Counted from the stretch's first letter, positions 15,891 through 24,860 are shown. The stretch: DNA of 64,000 nt from Acidobacteriota bacterium (GCA_039030395.1 JBCCEF010000011.1:62001-126000); one strand, 5' to 3'. Notes: generated from the sequence alone by a model not told the origin. Program-made: numbers and translations.

Positions 15891-17174
15891 TCATTCGTCG
15901 CTCTCGCTTGCGGCCTGGGCTGGCCGGTGCTCCGCCGCCAGCTCGGCATTCTCGGCCACGGGTTCAGCCGACGTGGCTGACGTCCCGGCCGGCTGGCCAT
16001 AGATCTCCAGCAGCTCCCGCTCGCTGACCGAGCCGCGCTTCGCCACCGCGAGCGCCTTCACCTCCCGGAGACAGTGGATCAGCTCGTCCTCACCGGCTTC
16101 GATGCCGCGGCGCCGGAGCATCTCGCGCAACAGGCGGCGGCCGGAGTGCTTGCCGAGGACATAGCGCCGGCGCCGGCCGACCTTTGACGGCGCGAGGATC
16201 GGTTCGAAGGTCTTCGTGTCGCTGAGCATCGCGTTGACGTGGATCCCCGATTCGTGCGTGAAGACGTTCTTGCCGACGATCGGATGGTGCGCCTGGACCC
16301 GATAGCCGCTCGCCCGAGCCACCGCAGCGCTGAGCGCCGGCAGCTTGCGTTCGACGATCCCGACGTCGCGTCCGTGGAGATGCTTGAGGGCGACCGCGGT
16401 CTGCGCCAGGTCGGCGTTCCCGGCGCGCTCGCCGATTCCGTTGACGGTGACGTGGAAGTAGCGCGCCCCGGCGTGCAGGCCAGCGATGGTGTTGGCGGTG
16501 GCGAAACCGAAGTCGTTGTGGGTGTGGCAGTGGAGGTCGATGTCGCAGGCGACGGCCAGCCTCCCGACTTTGCGGTAGTAGGCCTCCGGCGTCAACGCGC
16601 CGGTGGTGTCGGAGATCCGCAGGCGATCGGCGCCGGCCTCGCGGGCGACCCCGGCGTACTCGAGCAGGAAATCGTCTTCCACCCGCGCCGAGTCCCCGGA
16701 GCTGACGGAGACGAAGGCGCCGCGGTCCTTGGCATGGCCGACGAGTTCCCGGAGCCGGGTCAGTAGCCAGTGGCGGTCCCGTCCCACGCTCGCCTGCAAC
16801 AGGATGCGGGAGACCGGGAACCCGATGTGGACCGCCCGGTAGCCCAGGTCGAGCGACTGGTCGACGTCGGCGCGGATGGCGCGGCTCCAGGCGACGAGCG
16901 TCGCGTCGCTGCCGTGCGCGATCTGGGCGCGCATGTAGTCCAGCTCTTCGCCACCCATCGCCGCGGCCCCGACCTCCAGCCAGCGCACGCCCGCCGCCAC
17001 CAGCAGATCGTGCAGGGCGAGCTTGGTCTGCTTGGAGAAGGCGACGCCCGGCATCTGCTCGCCGTCGCGCAGGGTGGTGTCCTCGAGCACCAGGTCGTGC
17101 CGGATGGCTCCCGACACCTGTGGCGGGCTCACTACCCGGCCCGGCGCAGGGGGAGTCGAAGCGATCTCGCTCAT
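15891..17174 (-). CDS. homocitrate-synthase / isopropylmalate-synthase family enzyme (NifV-like)
   Basis: 427 aa. The TIM-barrel signature LEDTTLRDGEQMPGVAF opens the catalytic domain (about residues 29-45). The metal-binding HxH is in DLHCHTHNDFGFATANT (about 214-230), and the substrate-loop signature VNGIGERAGN and the late motif GKHSGR are present. The family condenses acetyl-CoA (or another acyl-CoA) with a 2-oxo acid. There is no regulatory LeuA-type C-terminal domain, as in NifV and lysine-pathway homocitrate synthases. No nif or lysine genes are near, so a role in a dedicated pathway is likelier. The start ATG overlaps the CoA-transferase stop (ATGA), a sign of translational coupling. 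The last 40 residues are a low-complexity Ala/Glu tail. Confidence 0.9.
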   Translation of the reverse strand: MSEIASTPPAPGRVVSPPQVSGAIRHDLVLEDTTLRDGEQMPGVAFSKQTKLALHDLLVAAGVRWLEVGAAAMGGEELDYMRAQIAHGSDATLVAWSRAIRADVDQSLDLGYRAVHIGFPVSRILLQASVGRDRHWLLTRLRELVGHAKDRGAFVSVSSGDSARVEDDFLLEYAGVAREAGADRLRISDTTGALTPEAYYRKVGRLAVACDIDLHCHTHNDFGFATANTIAGLHAGARYFHVTVNGIGERAGNADLAQTAVALKHLHGRDVGIVERKLPALSAAVARASGYRVQAHHPIVGKNVFTHESGIHVNAMLSDTKTFEPILAPSKVGRRRRYVLGKHSGRRLLREMLRRRGIEAGEDELIHCLREVKALAVAKRGSVSERELLEIYGQPAGTSATSAEPVAENAELAAEHRPAQAASESDE

Positions 17175-18391
17175 GCCTTCACCGGTTCGCCCAGGACGCC
17201 CTGGGAAATCAGTTCGCCGATTTGCAACTCGGGGTACCCGAGCTCTTTCAGGATCTCAACCGTGTGTTCACCGACCTCCGGCGGCTGGAGCCCGGAGGCA
17301 CAACCGAAGGCCTCGCCCTCGATCGGCAGGGTTGGGGCGCGGGCGAGGCCGCCGTCCACCTCGACCGGCAACAGGCGCGCGGGCTGCCGAAGCTGAGGGT
17401 CGTCGAGCAGGTCCCCCGGGGTCGCCACCGGAGCGAACGGGATACCGGCGGCCTCGCACCGGCGGGTGACCTCGGAGGCCGGCAGCCCACCGACCAAGGC
17501 CGCGATCTGCGGGATCAACCATTCGCGCGCTTGGACCCTCAACCGGTTGGTGGCGAGCCGAGGGTCCCGGCCCAGATCCTCCCGGCCGAACGCCCGACAG
17601 AACCGCTGCCAATGACGGTCGCTGACGATACCGATGAAGATCGGCTCGTCGTCCGCGGTACCGAAGAGCTGGTACACCGACCAGGTGGGCACCCGTGCCG
17701 GCATCGGGTCGACCGGCGCCTCCGACAGCGAGGAGGCGGCGACGTGCTGCCCCATGAGGAAAACCGCGGTCTCGAAGAGCGAGGCCCGGAAAGCCTGGCC
17801 CCCGCCGCGGCGCGGGCGGTCGAGCAGAGCGGCCAGGACGCCGATGACGCCGAACAGGGCGGCCGTGAGGTCGATGACCGAGGTTCCAGCGCGTAGCGGA
17901 CGGCCCGGCGGCCCGGTCATGTACGCCAAGCCGCTCATCATCTGAACCGCCTCGTCCATCGCGTGGCGGTCCTGGTAGGGGCCGCTCAAGAAGCCCTTCA
18001 AGGAGCAATAGATCAACTCCGGGTTCAGGCCGCGCAGCTCGCGCTCGCCCAGGCCCGCACGCTCCATCGTGCCGGGTCCGAGGTTCTCGACGACGACGTC
18101 CGATCGCTGCACCAGCTTGCGGACAATCTCACGGCCCGCCCCCCGCTTCAGATCGACGGCGAGGCTCCGCTTGTTGCGGTTGTAGAGGGAAAAGTAGACC
18201 TTGCCGCCGCCGGCAAGCCGGCGGGTGGGGTCGCCGGAAGGCACTTCTACATGGGTCACGCTCGCTCCCAGGTCGGCCAGCACCAGCCCGCAGGCCGGAC
18301 CCATGATGGCGTGGGCAAACTCGACCACCTGCAGGCCCTCTAGCGGCCGCCGCTCGCCGCCGCGTGAGGAGTCTTTGGCCGTGGCGGTCAT
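17171..18391 (-). CDS. CaiB/BaiF-type (family III) CoA-transferase
   Basis: About 406 aa from the ATG at 18389-18391 (GGAG upstream). A longer reading to 18622 would overlap the ATP-grasp gene, and its first 77 codons look like noncoding Arg/Pro-rich sequence. Family blocks: PLEGLQVVEFAHAIMGPACG, LADLGASVTHVEVP, NKRSLAVDLKRGAGREIVRK, the catalytic-Asp region HAMDEAVQMMSGLAYMTG, then RAGTSVIDLTAALFGVIGVL and the small domain. The enzyme would move CoA between carboxylic acids and so could activate an organic acid made in this operon. It overlaps the homocitrate-synthase-like gene by 4 nt. Substrates unknown. Confidence 0.9.
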   Translation of the reverse strand: MTATAKDSSRGGERRPLEGLQVVEFAHAIMGPACGLVLADLGASVTHVEVPSGDPTRRLAGGGKVYFSLYNRNKRSLAVDLKRGAGREIVRKLVQRSDVVVENLGPGTMERAGLGERELRGLNPELIYCSLKGFLSGPYQDRHAMDEAVQMMSGLAYMTGPPGRPLRAGTSVIDLTAALFGVIGVLAALLDRPRRGGGQAFRASLFETAVFLMGQHVAASSLSEAPVDPMPARVPTWSVYQLFGTADDEPIFIGIVSDRHWQRFCRAFGREDLGRDPRLATNRLRVQAREWLIPQIAALVGGLPASEVTRRCEAAGIPFAPVATPGDLLDDPQLRQPARLLPVEVDGGLARAPTLPIEGEAFGCASGLQPPEVGEHTVEILKELGYPELQIGELISQGVLGEPVKA

Positions 18392-18524
18392 CCTGGGCGC
18401 TCCGAAGATCGCGGACTCGACGGGGCAAGCCACGGCCCGACGGCGATGGCTTCGCGCTCCCCGTCGGCGGCGGGCTCCTGCGGCCGGCCGCAGGAGCCCT
18501 GGATCCGCCGTTTCGCCACCGGGC

Positions 18525-19670
18525 TCATCGTCGATCCTGCGGGGTTGGCTCCGCGGTCCACGCCTGGCGCAGCATGTTGACCAAAAGGTCCCGGTAGTTC
18601 CAGCCGACGGTATGGGCGGCAATCGAACTCAGCCCGTTCTGATCGTCGCGACCCGGGCGGCCCGCACCCGTCATGTTCGGTTTCATGTTGAGGTCGAAGA
18701 GCTTTATCGCGCCGTCCCGGTCTTCCCGACAGTCGATCCGGATCGGCGCCCGAGCATCGATCGCGCGCGCCGCCGACTCACAGTGGCGCTGATTCCGCCG
18801 CACGCTTTCGTCGGCCAGCTCCTCGGCGTCGAGGAGCCGGCTGTTGGCGGCCACGGCGACGACGCCGCTGTACGGCGCGATGCCGTCCCGGTGACTGAAT
18901 CTCTCGACCGGACCCAGGGCCCAGTGAGAGTCGCGAACAACCTCGGAGCCTGCGATCGAGTAGCTTCCGGGAGGCATCACCGTCACCGTCAGCTCCCGCC
19001 CGGGCAAGAACTCCTCGACCAATACGGCATCCCCGTAGCGCGGAATCTCGACCCCATCATGGCGGCTCCTGGCGGCGCACAGGGTTTCGACCGCCGAGCG
19101 CAGCTCGGCCAGGGACTCGACTTTGCTGACGCCCTCGCTGCCCCGGCCGCGGATCGGCTTCGCCACCAGCGGAAACTCCATCTCCCGCGCGTGCAGGGCC
19201 CGCCGGAGCCGCTCCACCCAATCGCCGTCGGAGACTCCCGCACCCTCAACCACCAGAGATTTCGGAACCGGACAGCCCCGACGCTCGAGCAGGCCGTTGG
19301 TCGTGACCTTGTCGTCGTAGCGCTCGACGTCCGCCGGCCGTTGTGCCACCAACCGGAGCCGGACTTCTGCCAGTGGGTGTGTCGAGTACAGAACGGTGTT
19401 CGCCCACAGAGTCCGCGCGCCGAGGGTCACCGCCTGGTCGATCCCTGCGGCGGTGTCGGGAAAGGACCAATCGTCGTCGTGGTCGGGATTCGGCCGTTCC
19501 ACCGGCGTCACTACGCGGATCCCGCGCTCGGCGAGCCCGAACGCGATGTCCGCGCTACTGTCCCGGTAGCCCCCGGGCTTCTTCGGTTTCGCGACACCGC
19601 CGATCAGCGGTGGCCTCAGCGCCTGGTGCAGGACGGCCACAGGCTCAATGGGTAGCAAGGGCGGCTCCAT
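18525..19670 (-). CDS. ATP-grasp ligase, D-Ala-D-Ala-ligase-like
   Basis: 381 aa. Key ATP-grasp parts: the central Lys/Gly segment PLVAKPIRGRGSEGVSKV (about 168-185), VLVEEFLPGRELTVTV (about 215-230) and the metal site IRIDCREDRDGAIKLFDLNM (about 315-335), where D-x-N replaces the more common E-x-N. The C-terminal part NGLSSIAAHTVGWNYRDLLV is also family-typical. Such enzymes make an amide or ester from an acyl-phosphate. In a small operon with a dioxygenase and a CoA-transferase, a peptide-like coupling step is plausible. The ATG lies 26 nt inside the end of the dioxygenase gene. Confidence 0.85.
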   Translation of the reverse strand: MEPPLLPIEPVAVLHQALRPPLIGGVAKPKKPGGYRDSSADIAFGLAERGIRVVTPVERPNPDHDDDWSFPDTAAGIDQAVTLGARTLWANTVLYSTHPLAEVRLRLVAQRPADVERYDDKVTTNGLLERRGCPVPKSLVVEGAGVSDGDWVERLRRALHAREMEFPLVAKPIRGRGSEGVSKVESLAELRSAVETLCAARSRHDGVEIPRYGDAVLVEEFLPGRELTVTVMPPGSYSIAGSEVVRDSHWALGPVERFSHRDGIAPYSGVVAVAANSRLLDAEELADESVRRNQRHCESAARAIDARAPIRIDCREDRDGAIKLFDLNMKPNMTGAGRPGRDDQNGLSSIAAHTVGWNYRDLLVNMLRQAWTAEPTPQDRR

Positions 19671-20646
19671 GGGTCGAATCTCGACTCGACGTCAGGCTCT
19701 CGAGGAGTCGCTCCTGGTGAGGCTCGAGCTTGATGCCGAGCTGGAGTTCCATCGCGTCCGGGTTGGGCGGCCGGAGCAACCTCTCATACGCTCGATAGGG
19801 CTCCAGGGCGCGCGGCACCTCCTCTCGCGAAAGTGGCGACAGAAACTCCTCGCCCTCGTCCGCGATCCAGATCCGCCGGTACTTCCGAACGCTTCCGTCG
19901 CCGCAGCGGAAAGCGTCCCGGCCATGGAGGACCCGGAGGTTGTCCACAATCAGGATCTGGCCCGGAGCCAGATGGACTCGCTGCGTGTACTCTGCATTCT
20001 GATGATAGCCGACATGGAGCCTCTCGACCGCCTGGTAGGCCCAGGGCGCGACGTAGGTGGCCCGGTCGAAGCGAAAACGCATACCGAGAGCGCCCGGTCG
20101 GCGCTGCGAGTACACCGGTCCGCCCACGGCTAGCTGATCGTCGCGGCAGAAGGCGACGCAACCTGCCGACATCAGCGTCCTCAGCATCTCCGGCTCGCGC
20201 TCCAAGAGGCTCGAGACGACTTCCTGACCGTCCACCAGGGTATTGGTTCCTCCCTCCGCTGCCGCCTGCACACACTGGAGCAAGATGAGTTTGGGCGGCC
20301 GCACCGACCTCATGACGCCGTTTTCGGGAAACAGTCCGAGCAAGAAGGAACCATCAGTGTGGGGCGGGAAGCTCTCCTCCGTGGTTCCCTGGTATTCCCC
20401 GCCGTGGGACCGCCAGCTCCCGAAACGCGCCTCGCCCTCCCCGACGACGCCGCGCTCGCCGGCTCGAACGTGGTACTGGGTCACCCCCAAAACGCCGGCG
20501 ATCGCCTCCAGGGTTTCCAGCTCTGCGTCCCAGGCCTGGATGAGGACGTAGCCTCTCGTCTCCAGCAGTCGTCGGACCGTCTCGCGCTGACGTAGATAGT
20601 CGTCGTAGGACTGACAATCTGCCGTGGGAATGGAGCGGACTTTCAT
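19645..20646 (-). CDS. TauD/TfdA-type Fe(II)/2-oxoglutarate dioxygenase
   Basis: 333 aa with the facial triad: HTD in SFPPHTDGSF (about residues 95-104), a distal His in VLHGRDAFRCGDG (about 240) and the 2-oxoglutarate-binding Arg in RKYRRIWIADEG (about 255). The YVLIQAWDAELETLEAIAGV start and the QCVQAAAEGGTNTLVDGQEV block match the TauD/clavaminate-synthase-like group. Expected reaction: hydroxylation, epoxidation or desaturation of an unactivated carbon. It is second in the operon, 12 bp after the RraA-like gene. Confidence 0.9.
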   Translation of the reverse strand: MKVRSIPTADCQSYDDYLRQRETVRRLLETRGYVLIQAWDAELETLEAIAGVLGVTQYHVRAGERGVVGEGEARFGSWRSHGGEYQGTTEESFPPHTDGSFLLGLFPENGVMRSVRPPKLILLQCVQAAAEGGTNTLVDGQEVVSSLLEREPEMLRTLMSAGCVAFCRDDQLAVGGPVYSQRRPGALGMRFRFDRATYVAPWAYQAVERLHVGYHQNAEYTQRVHLAPGQILIVDNLRVLHGRDAFRCGDGSVRKYRRIWIADEGEEFLSPLSREEVPRALEPYRAYERLLRPPNPDAMELQLGIKLEPHQERLLESLTSSRDSTHGAALATH

Positions 20647-20658
20647 GGCTGGGCCTCC

Positions 20659-21159
20659 CTAGTGCAGTCTTTCAGCGGCAACCAGAAGACCGTCCTGGTC
20701 GGCGTACACGAAGTGGCCAGGCTGGAAGACCACTCCTGCGAAGGCCACCGGTACTCCGACATCTCCTAGGCCCTGCTTGCCGCTCTTGCGGGGATGGGCG
20801 GCGAGCGCCCGGATGCCGATGGGAATCTTCCCGAGTTGGGCGGAGTCGCGGATACATCCGTTCAACACGATCCCGCACCAGCCGTTCTCCGCCGCTAGAC
20901 CGCCGAGCCGGTCGCCGAGAAGGGCACAGGCGAGGGATGCCATGCCGTCCACGATCAGGACCCGCCCGCGGCCGTCGCTCTCGAGCAGTCGGCGGACCAG
21001 AACGTTGTCCTCCAGCACCTTCACGGTCGTCATCTCGCCGGCGAAGGTGGGGAGGCCACCGTAGTCTCCAAAGATCGGATCGGCGGGCTGAACCCGGCGG
21101 GGGAATTGGTCGCAGAGATCCGTCGTGGCGAAATCGAGAGGAGTACCCTCCAAAGACAT
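20659..21159 (-). CDS. RraA-like protein (HMG/CHA-aldolase fold)
   Basis: 166 aa, the full family length. Motifs: TTDLCDQFPRRVQPADPIFG, TTVKVLEDNVLVRRLL, GRGRVLIVDGMASLACALLG, NGWCGIVLNGCIRDSAQL (with the RD pair that serves catalysis in the aldolases), AAHPRKSGKQGLGD and HFVYADQDGLLVA. The fold is shared by RNase E inhibitor RraA and by class II aldolases acting on 4-hydroxy-4-methyl-2-oxoglutarate and similar compounds. As first gene of an operon with a condensing enzyme and a dioxygenase, an aldolase or oxo-acid role is likelier than RNase regulation. The ATG follows AGAGGA. Confidence 0.88.
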   Translation of the reverse strand: MSLEGTPLDFATTDLCDQFPRRVQPADPIFGDYGGLPTFAGEMTTVKVLEDNVLVRRLLESDGRGRVLIVDGMASLACALLGDRLGGLAAENGWCGIVLNGCIRDSAQLGKIPIGIRALAAHPRKSGKQGLGDVGVPVAFAGVVFQPGHFVYADQDGLLVAAERLH

Positions 21160-21235
21160 ACAAATATCCTCTAAATCATTATGGTCAATTTTACAATCAA
21201 TAGATATAGCATACCAATGAAATACCTACAAGTGA
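21160..21235 (-). promoter_or_regulatory. AT-rich leader/promoter region of the seven-gene operon
   Basis: This stretch is far richer in A and T than its surroundings and lies directly upstream of the first operon gene. On the minus strand it offers a candidate TTGTAG and TATATC pair with 17-bp spacing, and ends with AGAGGA seven bases before the ATG. The exact boxes are weak matches. Confidence 0.4.
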
Positions 21236-21405
21236 TCCGCTCGGAAACTACGCGACTTCTCTCGGGCGACCACTTTGCTCCGTCGCCGGGTACACCGGCT
21301 GACCGCTGACGGAGCGCCGAGATACGATGCATCGAGATCTCCGGAGATATCCGGCGGCCCGGGAGGCCCCACCCGATTCTGACCCCTGACTCCAGAGTGA
21401 GAGCG

Positions 21406-22395
21406 ATGGCTTCGACGCACCGAACAGGACCACCCACCGCGGCCTTCACCATCGCCTGCTGTATGGCCTGCTGGCTGATCCCAGGCACGGCGAGCCAGGC
21501 GGACAGCCTGGCATTCTTCGCCAACGCACCGAACCAGCACGACTACGGCCTACTGACCGCCATGCCGCCGGACTTTGGCGACGGCGAATTCACCTTCGAA
21601 CTGTGGATCCAGCCGGATGCGAGCTTCCCGGTGGGCAACTGCGCCGGAGCGGGCCAGCTCACCCACTGGTGCGCTGCCGACCATCCGCCGTATTCGAGCG
21701 GCGGTTGGTGGTTTGAGGGCAACTTCCTCCTCGACGGCCACAACAACGCTTCGTTCCAGGACGGCACCATGAGCCTCCAGTTCTACGGCGGAGGCCGGGT
21801 GCGCTGGCTCTTTGGCGATGGCGCGAACGCCGGCCCCGGAGGTCACTGGTCGATCGGCGCCTTCCCCGCCAGCGATACTCCCTCGCTCCTCACCGGCACC
21901 TGGCACCACCTGACCTTGGTGCGCCGCTTCGTACCCATATCGGCGGCGCGGCTGGAGCTCTTTATCGATGGCGTACTGATCGCCAGCGAAGAGAGCTCTC
22001 TCCGCACCGACATGACCATCTGGTGGTCCGGCTGGAGTGGATTCCCGAGCGGTCAGGAAGGCTGGTTCTTCGGTGCCGAGAAACAAGCGGCGATCGGAGT
22101 GCTGTCGCAGTACGAGGACTTCAAGGGCCTGGTGGACGAGATGCGTTTCTGGACCCGCGCCAAGACCGCCGCGGAAGTCGCCGGCACCTGGAGCTCCGCG
22201 GTGGACGGCACGGAACCCGGATTGGTCGGCTGGTTTCCCTTCGAAGAGGGCGGCGGCACCACCGCGTGCGACGCCCTCGCGCCGACGCGCTGCCTCTCCC
22301 TCCTCCAGCCCCAGCCGGGCATCTGGTCGGCGGAAGGCTTCCCCGTGGGCTTGCTCTTCGCCGACGGGTTCGAAAGCGGAGAGCTTGGATCGTAG
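21406..22395 (+). CDS. secreted LamG/concanavalin-A-like protein with DGFESG C-terminal motif
   Basis: About 329 aa. The N-terminal signal-like segment TIACCMACWLIPGTASQADS is followed by one jellyroll lectin/glucanase domain: FTFELWIQPDASFPVG, GTWHHLTLVRRF, LELFIDGVLIASEES and LVDEMRFWTRAKTAAEV are the usual strands. The C-terminus LLFADGFESGELGS matches the tail of the Asp-box protein at 10171-12138. Probably a surface or secreted carbohydrate-binding or adhesion protein; no catalytic acid pair is obvious. I prefer the ATG at 21406 over the GTG at 21397. Confidence 0.85.
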   Translation: MASTHRTGPPTAAFTIACCMACWLIPGTASQADSLAFFANAPNQHDYGLLTAMPPDFGDGEFTFELWIQPDASFPVGNCAGAGQLTHWCAADHPPYSSGGWWFEGNFLLDGHNNASFQDGTMSLQFYGGGRVRWLFGDGANAGPGGHWSIGAFPASDTPSLLTGTWHHLTLVRRFVPISAARLELFIDGVLIASEESSLRTDMTIWWSGWSGFPSGQEGWFFGAEKQAAIGVLSQYEDFKGLVDEMRFWTRAKTAAEVAGTWSSAVDGTEPGLVGWFPFEEGGGTTACDALAPTRCLSLLQPQPGIWSAEGFPVGLLFADGFESGELGS

Positions 22396-22450
22396 TCAGG
22401 AGTGACGCCTTGAGATCCGACCCTTGATTCGGCATCGGGACAGGCACGCG

Positions 22451-23227
22451 ATGACGGCGATTCCCCAACACTTCGTAGCCGTCGACTGGTCCGGCGCGAA
22501 GAACGGCTCCAGGAAGAAGATCTGGCTGGCGGAGGCCGATGCCGCCGGAGAGATGCAAGCTCTGGAAAACGGTAGAAGCCGAGAGCAGGCGCGAGACCGG
22601 CTGATCGAGATCGGGCGAGAGGAATCGGATCTGGTCGTTGGGCTGGACTTCGCTTTCTCCTGTCCGAAGTGGTTCGTTCGAGAATGCGGCTGCTCGTCGG
22701 CTACCGAGTTCTGGAAGCAGGCGGAGCGCCACGCCGACCAATGGCTGGCTGAGCAACCCTGCAAACCGTTCTACAGAAAAGGACCGCAGCCCTCGAACGC
22801 CTTTCGAGCCACCGACATCGAACTCCGGGAGCAGGGCTTGTCGCCCGAGACCGTCTTCAAGCTCGTTGGAGCCACCCAAGTCGGTCCCGGTTCGATTCGG
22901 GGCATGCCGATCCTGGCGGACCTCCAGGAGGCCGGTTTTTCGATTTGGCCGTTCGATCCGCCAAAGCTACCGCTGGTGGTCGAAATCTACCCGCGGCTCT
23001 TCTACGGCACGGCGTTGAATAAGAGCAGCCTCGAAGCGCGGGTGCAGTTCCTTGACGATCACCCCGAGTTCACCATGGACCGCATGCAGCGCATCCAGGC
23101 CCAGTGCTCTGACGACGCCTTCGACGCCGCCGTCTCGGCCTTCGCGATGTGCGAGCGGCGGGCTGAGTTCTCAGCCCTCCCAACGCCCACCGACACGGAG
23201 AGATTGGAGGGCAAGATCTGGGGCTGA
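22451..23227 (+). CDS. DUF429-like protein (predicted RNase H-fold)
   Basis: 258 aa. The opening FVAVDWSGAKNGSRKKIWLA puts an Asp on the first strand of an RNase H-like fold, followed by LVVGLDFAFSCP with a second Asp, and a late DDAFDAAVSAFAMC helix with further acidic residues. This matches the DUF429-type predicted nucleases. Function in the cell is unknown. The start ATG at 22451 follows GGACAGG; an upstream in-frame start at 22424 is less likely. Confidence 0.75.
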   Translation: MTAIPQHFVAVDWSGAKNGSRKKIWLAEADAAGEMQALENGRSREQARDRLIEIGREESDLVVGLDFAFSCPKWFVRECGCSSATEFWKQAERHADQWLAEQPCKPFYRKGPQPSNAFRATDIELREQGLSPETVFKLVGATQVGPGSIRGMPILADLQEAGFSIWPFDPPKLPLVVEIYPRLFYGTALNKSSLEARVQFLDDHPEFTMDRMQRIQAQCSDDAFDAAVSAFAMCERRAEFSALPTPTDTERLEGKIWG

Positions 23228-23251
23228 CCCCACCTCGCCCTGCCGTCGGCC

Positions 23252-23500
23252 TCAGGACGCGTCGGCCATCAACAAGCGATCGAGCCTGCCGCAGGCCGCG
23301 CTCCAGCCCGCCTTGACGTATTCGACGAATTCCGGATTCAGCCGATCCTGCACCAGGGTGACCCGGGTCTTTCCACCGTCGAGGTCGACGAAGTCCGCCG
23401 CCACAGAGGTCACCGGCTCCCGCGATTCGCTGGTCAAGGCCTTTCCGTGGGTCGATTCGGAGACCCACGGTCCGTCCATGGAGTCAGCCCCGCGGGTCAT
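23252..23500 (-). pseudogene. remnant of an AHSA1-like SRPBCC protein (C-terminal half)
   Basis: The frame reads TSVAADFVDLDGGKTRVTLV then VEYVKAGWSAACGRLDRLL, which is the last strands and final helix of an activator-of-Hsp90-like SRPBCC domain. The N-terminal half (about 70 residues) is missing and there is no clear ribosome binding site. It lies convergent to the DUF429-like gene. The remainder of 23228-23600 holds no other gene. Confidence 0.55.
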
Positions 23501-23600
23501 CCGTTAAGGTTGAGGCTCCCATCGGGCAAAGTGAGCGGGTGACGGCGATTCGCCGGTTCGCCCAGGCGAAAGACGAGAAGCCAAGAAAGGTTGATCTCGA

Positions 23601-24860
23601 GTGTCGATTCGGAAACTCTCAGAGCGGTGGCTGGACCGAGTGGTCAGCATCGAGCCGCTGCACGCGGCGATCGCGGCCGCCACGTGGTCCCTCGTGCTGC
23701 TCGTCGGGTCGTTCGCCGTCGGCGTTTTCCAGTACGAGTATGGAGGTCGAGAGGTGGGCTACGCCTCTTCCCTCAACTGGGCGATCGGATTCACCCTGAT
23801 TGTGCCCTTGTTCTACTTTTTTCTGCTGACGACCCTGCAGGAAATGTCCGCCCTCGGCTCCCGCCTCGCCTCGGCAGGCATGCTCCTCGACGGCGAGTTG
23901 AAGCCGCACCCCAATGGGGCAACCCTCGCCACCAACCGATGGAAGGCCATGTTGAAGCGCTACTCCCTGTCGTGGATGGTGTTTTCCATCCTGGGACTGC
24001 TGGAAAGCCTCTGGGAGTGGTGGACCTACAGCGGCGGCCCCCTGTGGACGGGAGATCGCTCCGGGGTTGCGGAGGTGGATTGGTCGATCAAGCAGGTCGG
24101 CGCCGAAGCCGTGACGGCGAAGGCGGCAGCCGCCTTCTCGCTCGTCGTCTTCCTCCAACAGGCGCTCTTGATCGCGATGATCGCACTGCTACTGCATTTC
24201 GCCCTTGCGATGAACGCCCTCGTTCGAGACCTTCGTCAGCCCGGTCGTGCCGCGCGGCTCTTCCCTTCCGGGACTTACTCTCCCGATGACCCCCGCTGCG
24301 GGTTTCAACAGTTCTCCACGGTCCTCTCGCACTTTCTCTTGGCCGGGGCGTGTCTCTATTCTCAATTGCTGCTCAGCCGCCTGTGGAATGCCTATCTACA
24401 CACCCCGGAAAAGTCTGCCCTCAATGTTTGGGGCTTTATCCGCGAAGAGTTCCTGGAAGGAGCGGATGTGGCGCTCGACCTCAAGAGCCTGCGCGGGAGC
24501 ATTCTCGAGTACCTCCGGGACCTCGGCGCCCTCGACTTCAGCGGCTTGATGGTCGCCCTGGGCGCAGTCCTTTTGTTTCTCGTTTCGCTGGGCCTGATGA
24601 TCGTTGTCCTGCGACGTGCGGCACGAGAATCGAGACACGAGTTGCTCAACTCGGGGATCCGAGGGGTCGCGAAAGAACGCCTGACGAAAATGGTCTTTTG
24701 GCCGCTGCGGTTCCCCCGGCTGACCACCCTGTTGGCGATTGGATTCATGGCGATCTTGGGAATGGTCGCCTACAAGGCGGCGATCCTCTTTCTTGGAATC
24801 GCCTTCGGACTGGCGCTCACCGCCGCCTTGACCGAGATCCTGCCCAGAATCGCCAGATGA
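23601..24860 (+). CDS. unrecognised multi-pass membrane protein
   Basis: 419 aa from a GTG start with AAAGG about 13 bases upstream. Hydrophobic segments are visible near residues 25-45, 58-78, 125-140, 185-205, 240-260, 312-335 and 370-412 (two helices in tandem), so six to eight membrane passes. Soluble parts include an acidic/basic loop after residue 270 (LNVWGFIREEFLEGADVALD). No transporter, kinase or protease motif is visible. No neighbour on the same strand shares its transcript. Function unknown. Confidence 0.75.
   Translation: MSIRKLSERWLDRVVSIEPLHAAIAAATWSLVLLVGSFAVGVFQYEYGGREVGYASSLNWAIGFTLIVPLFYFFLLTTLQEMSALGSRLASAGMLLDGELKPHPNGATLATNRWKAMLKRYSLSWMVFSILGLLESLWEWWTYSGGPLWTGDRSGVAEVDWSIKQVGAEAVTAKAAAAFSLVVFLQQALLIAMIALLLHFALAMNALVRDLRQPGRAARLFPSGTYSPDDPRCGFQQFSTVLSHFLLAGACLYSQLLLSRLWNAYLHTPEKSALNVWGFIREEFLEGADVALDLKSLRGSILEYLRDLGALDFSGLMVALGAVLLFLVSLGLMIVVLRRAARESRHELLNSGIRGVAKERLTKMVFWPLRFPRLTTLLAIGFMAILGMVAYKAAILFLGIAFGLALTAALTEILPRIAR

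Noticed and set aside
15891-17174. NifV of nitrogen fixation or homocitrate synthase of lysine synthesis
   Set aside because: No nif, lys or leu neighbours; the gene is translationally coupled to a CoA-transferase in a mixed operon.
18392-18622. N-terminal extension of the CoA-transferase
   Set aside because: The extra 77 codons are Arg/Pro-rich without family similarity and overlap the ATP-grasp gene; a ribosome binding site supports the ATG at 18391.
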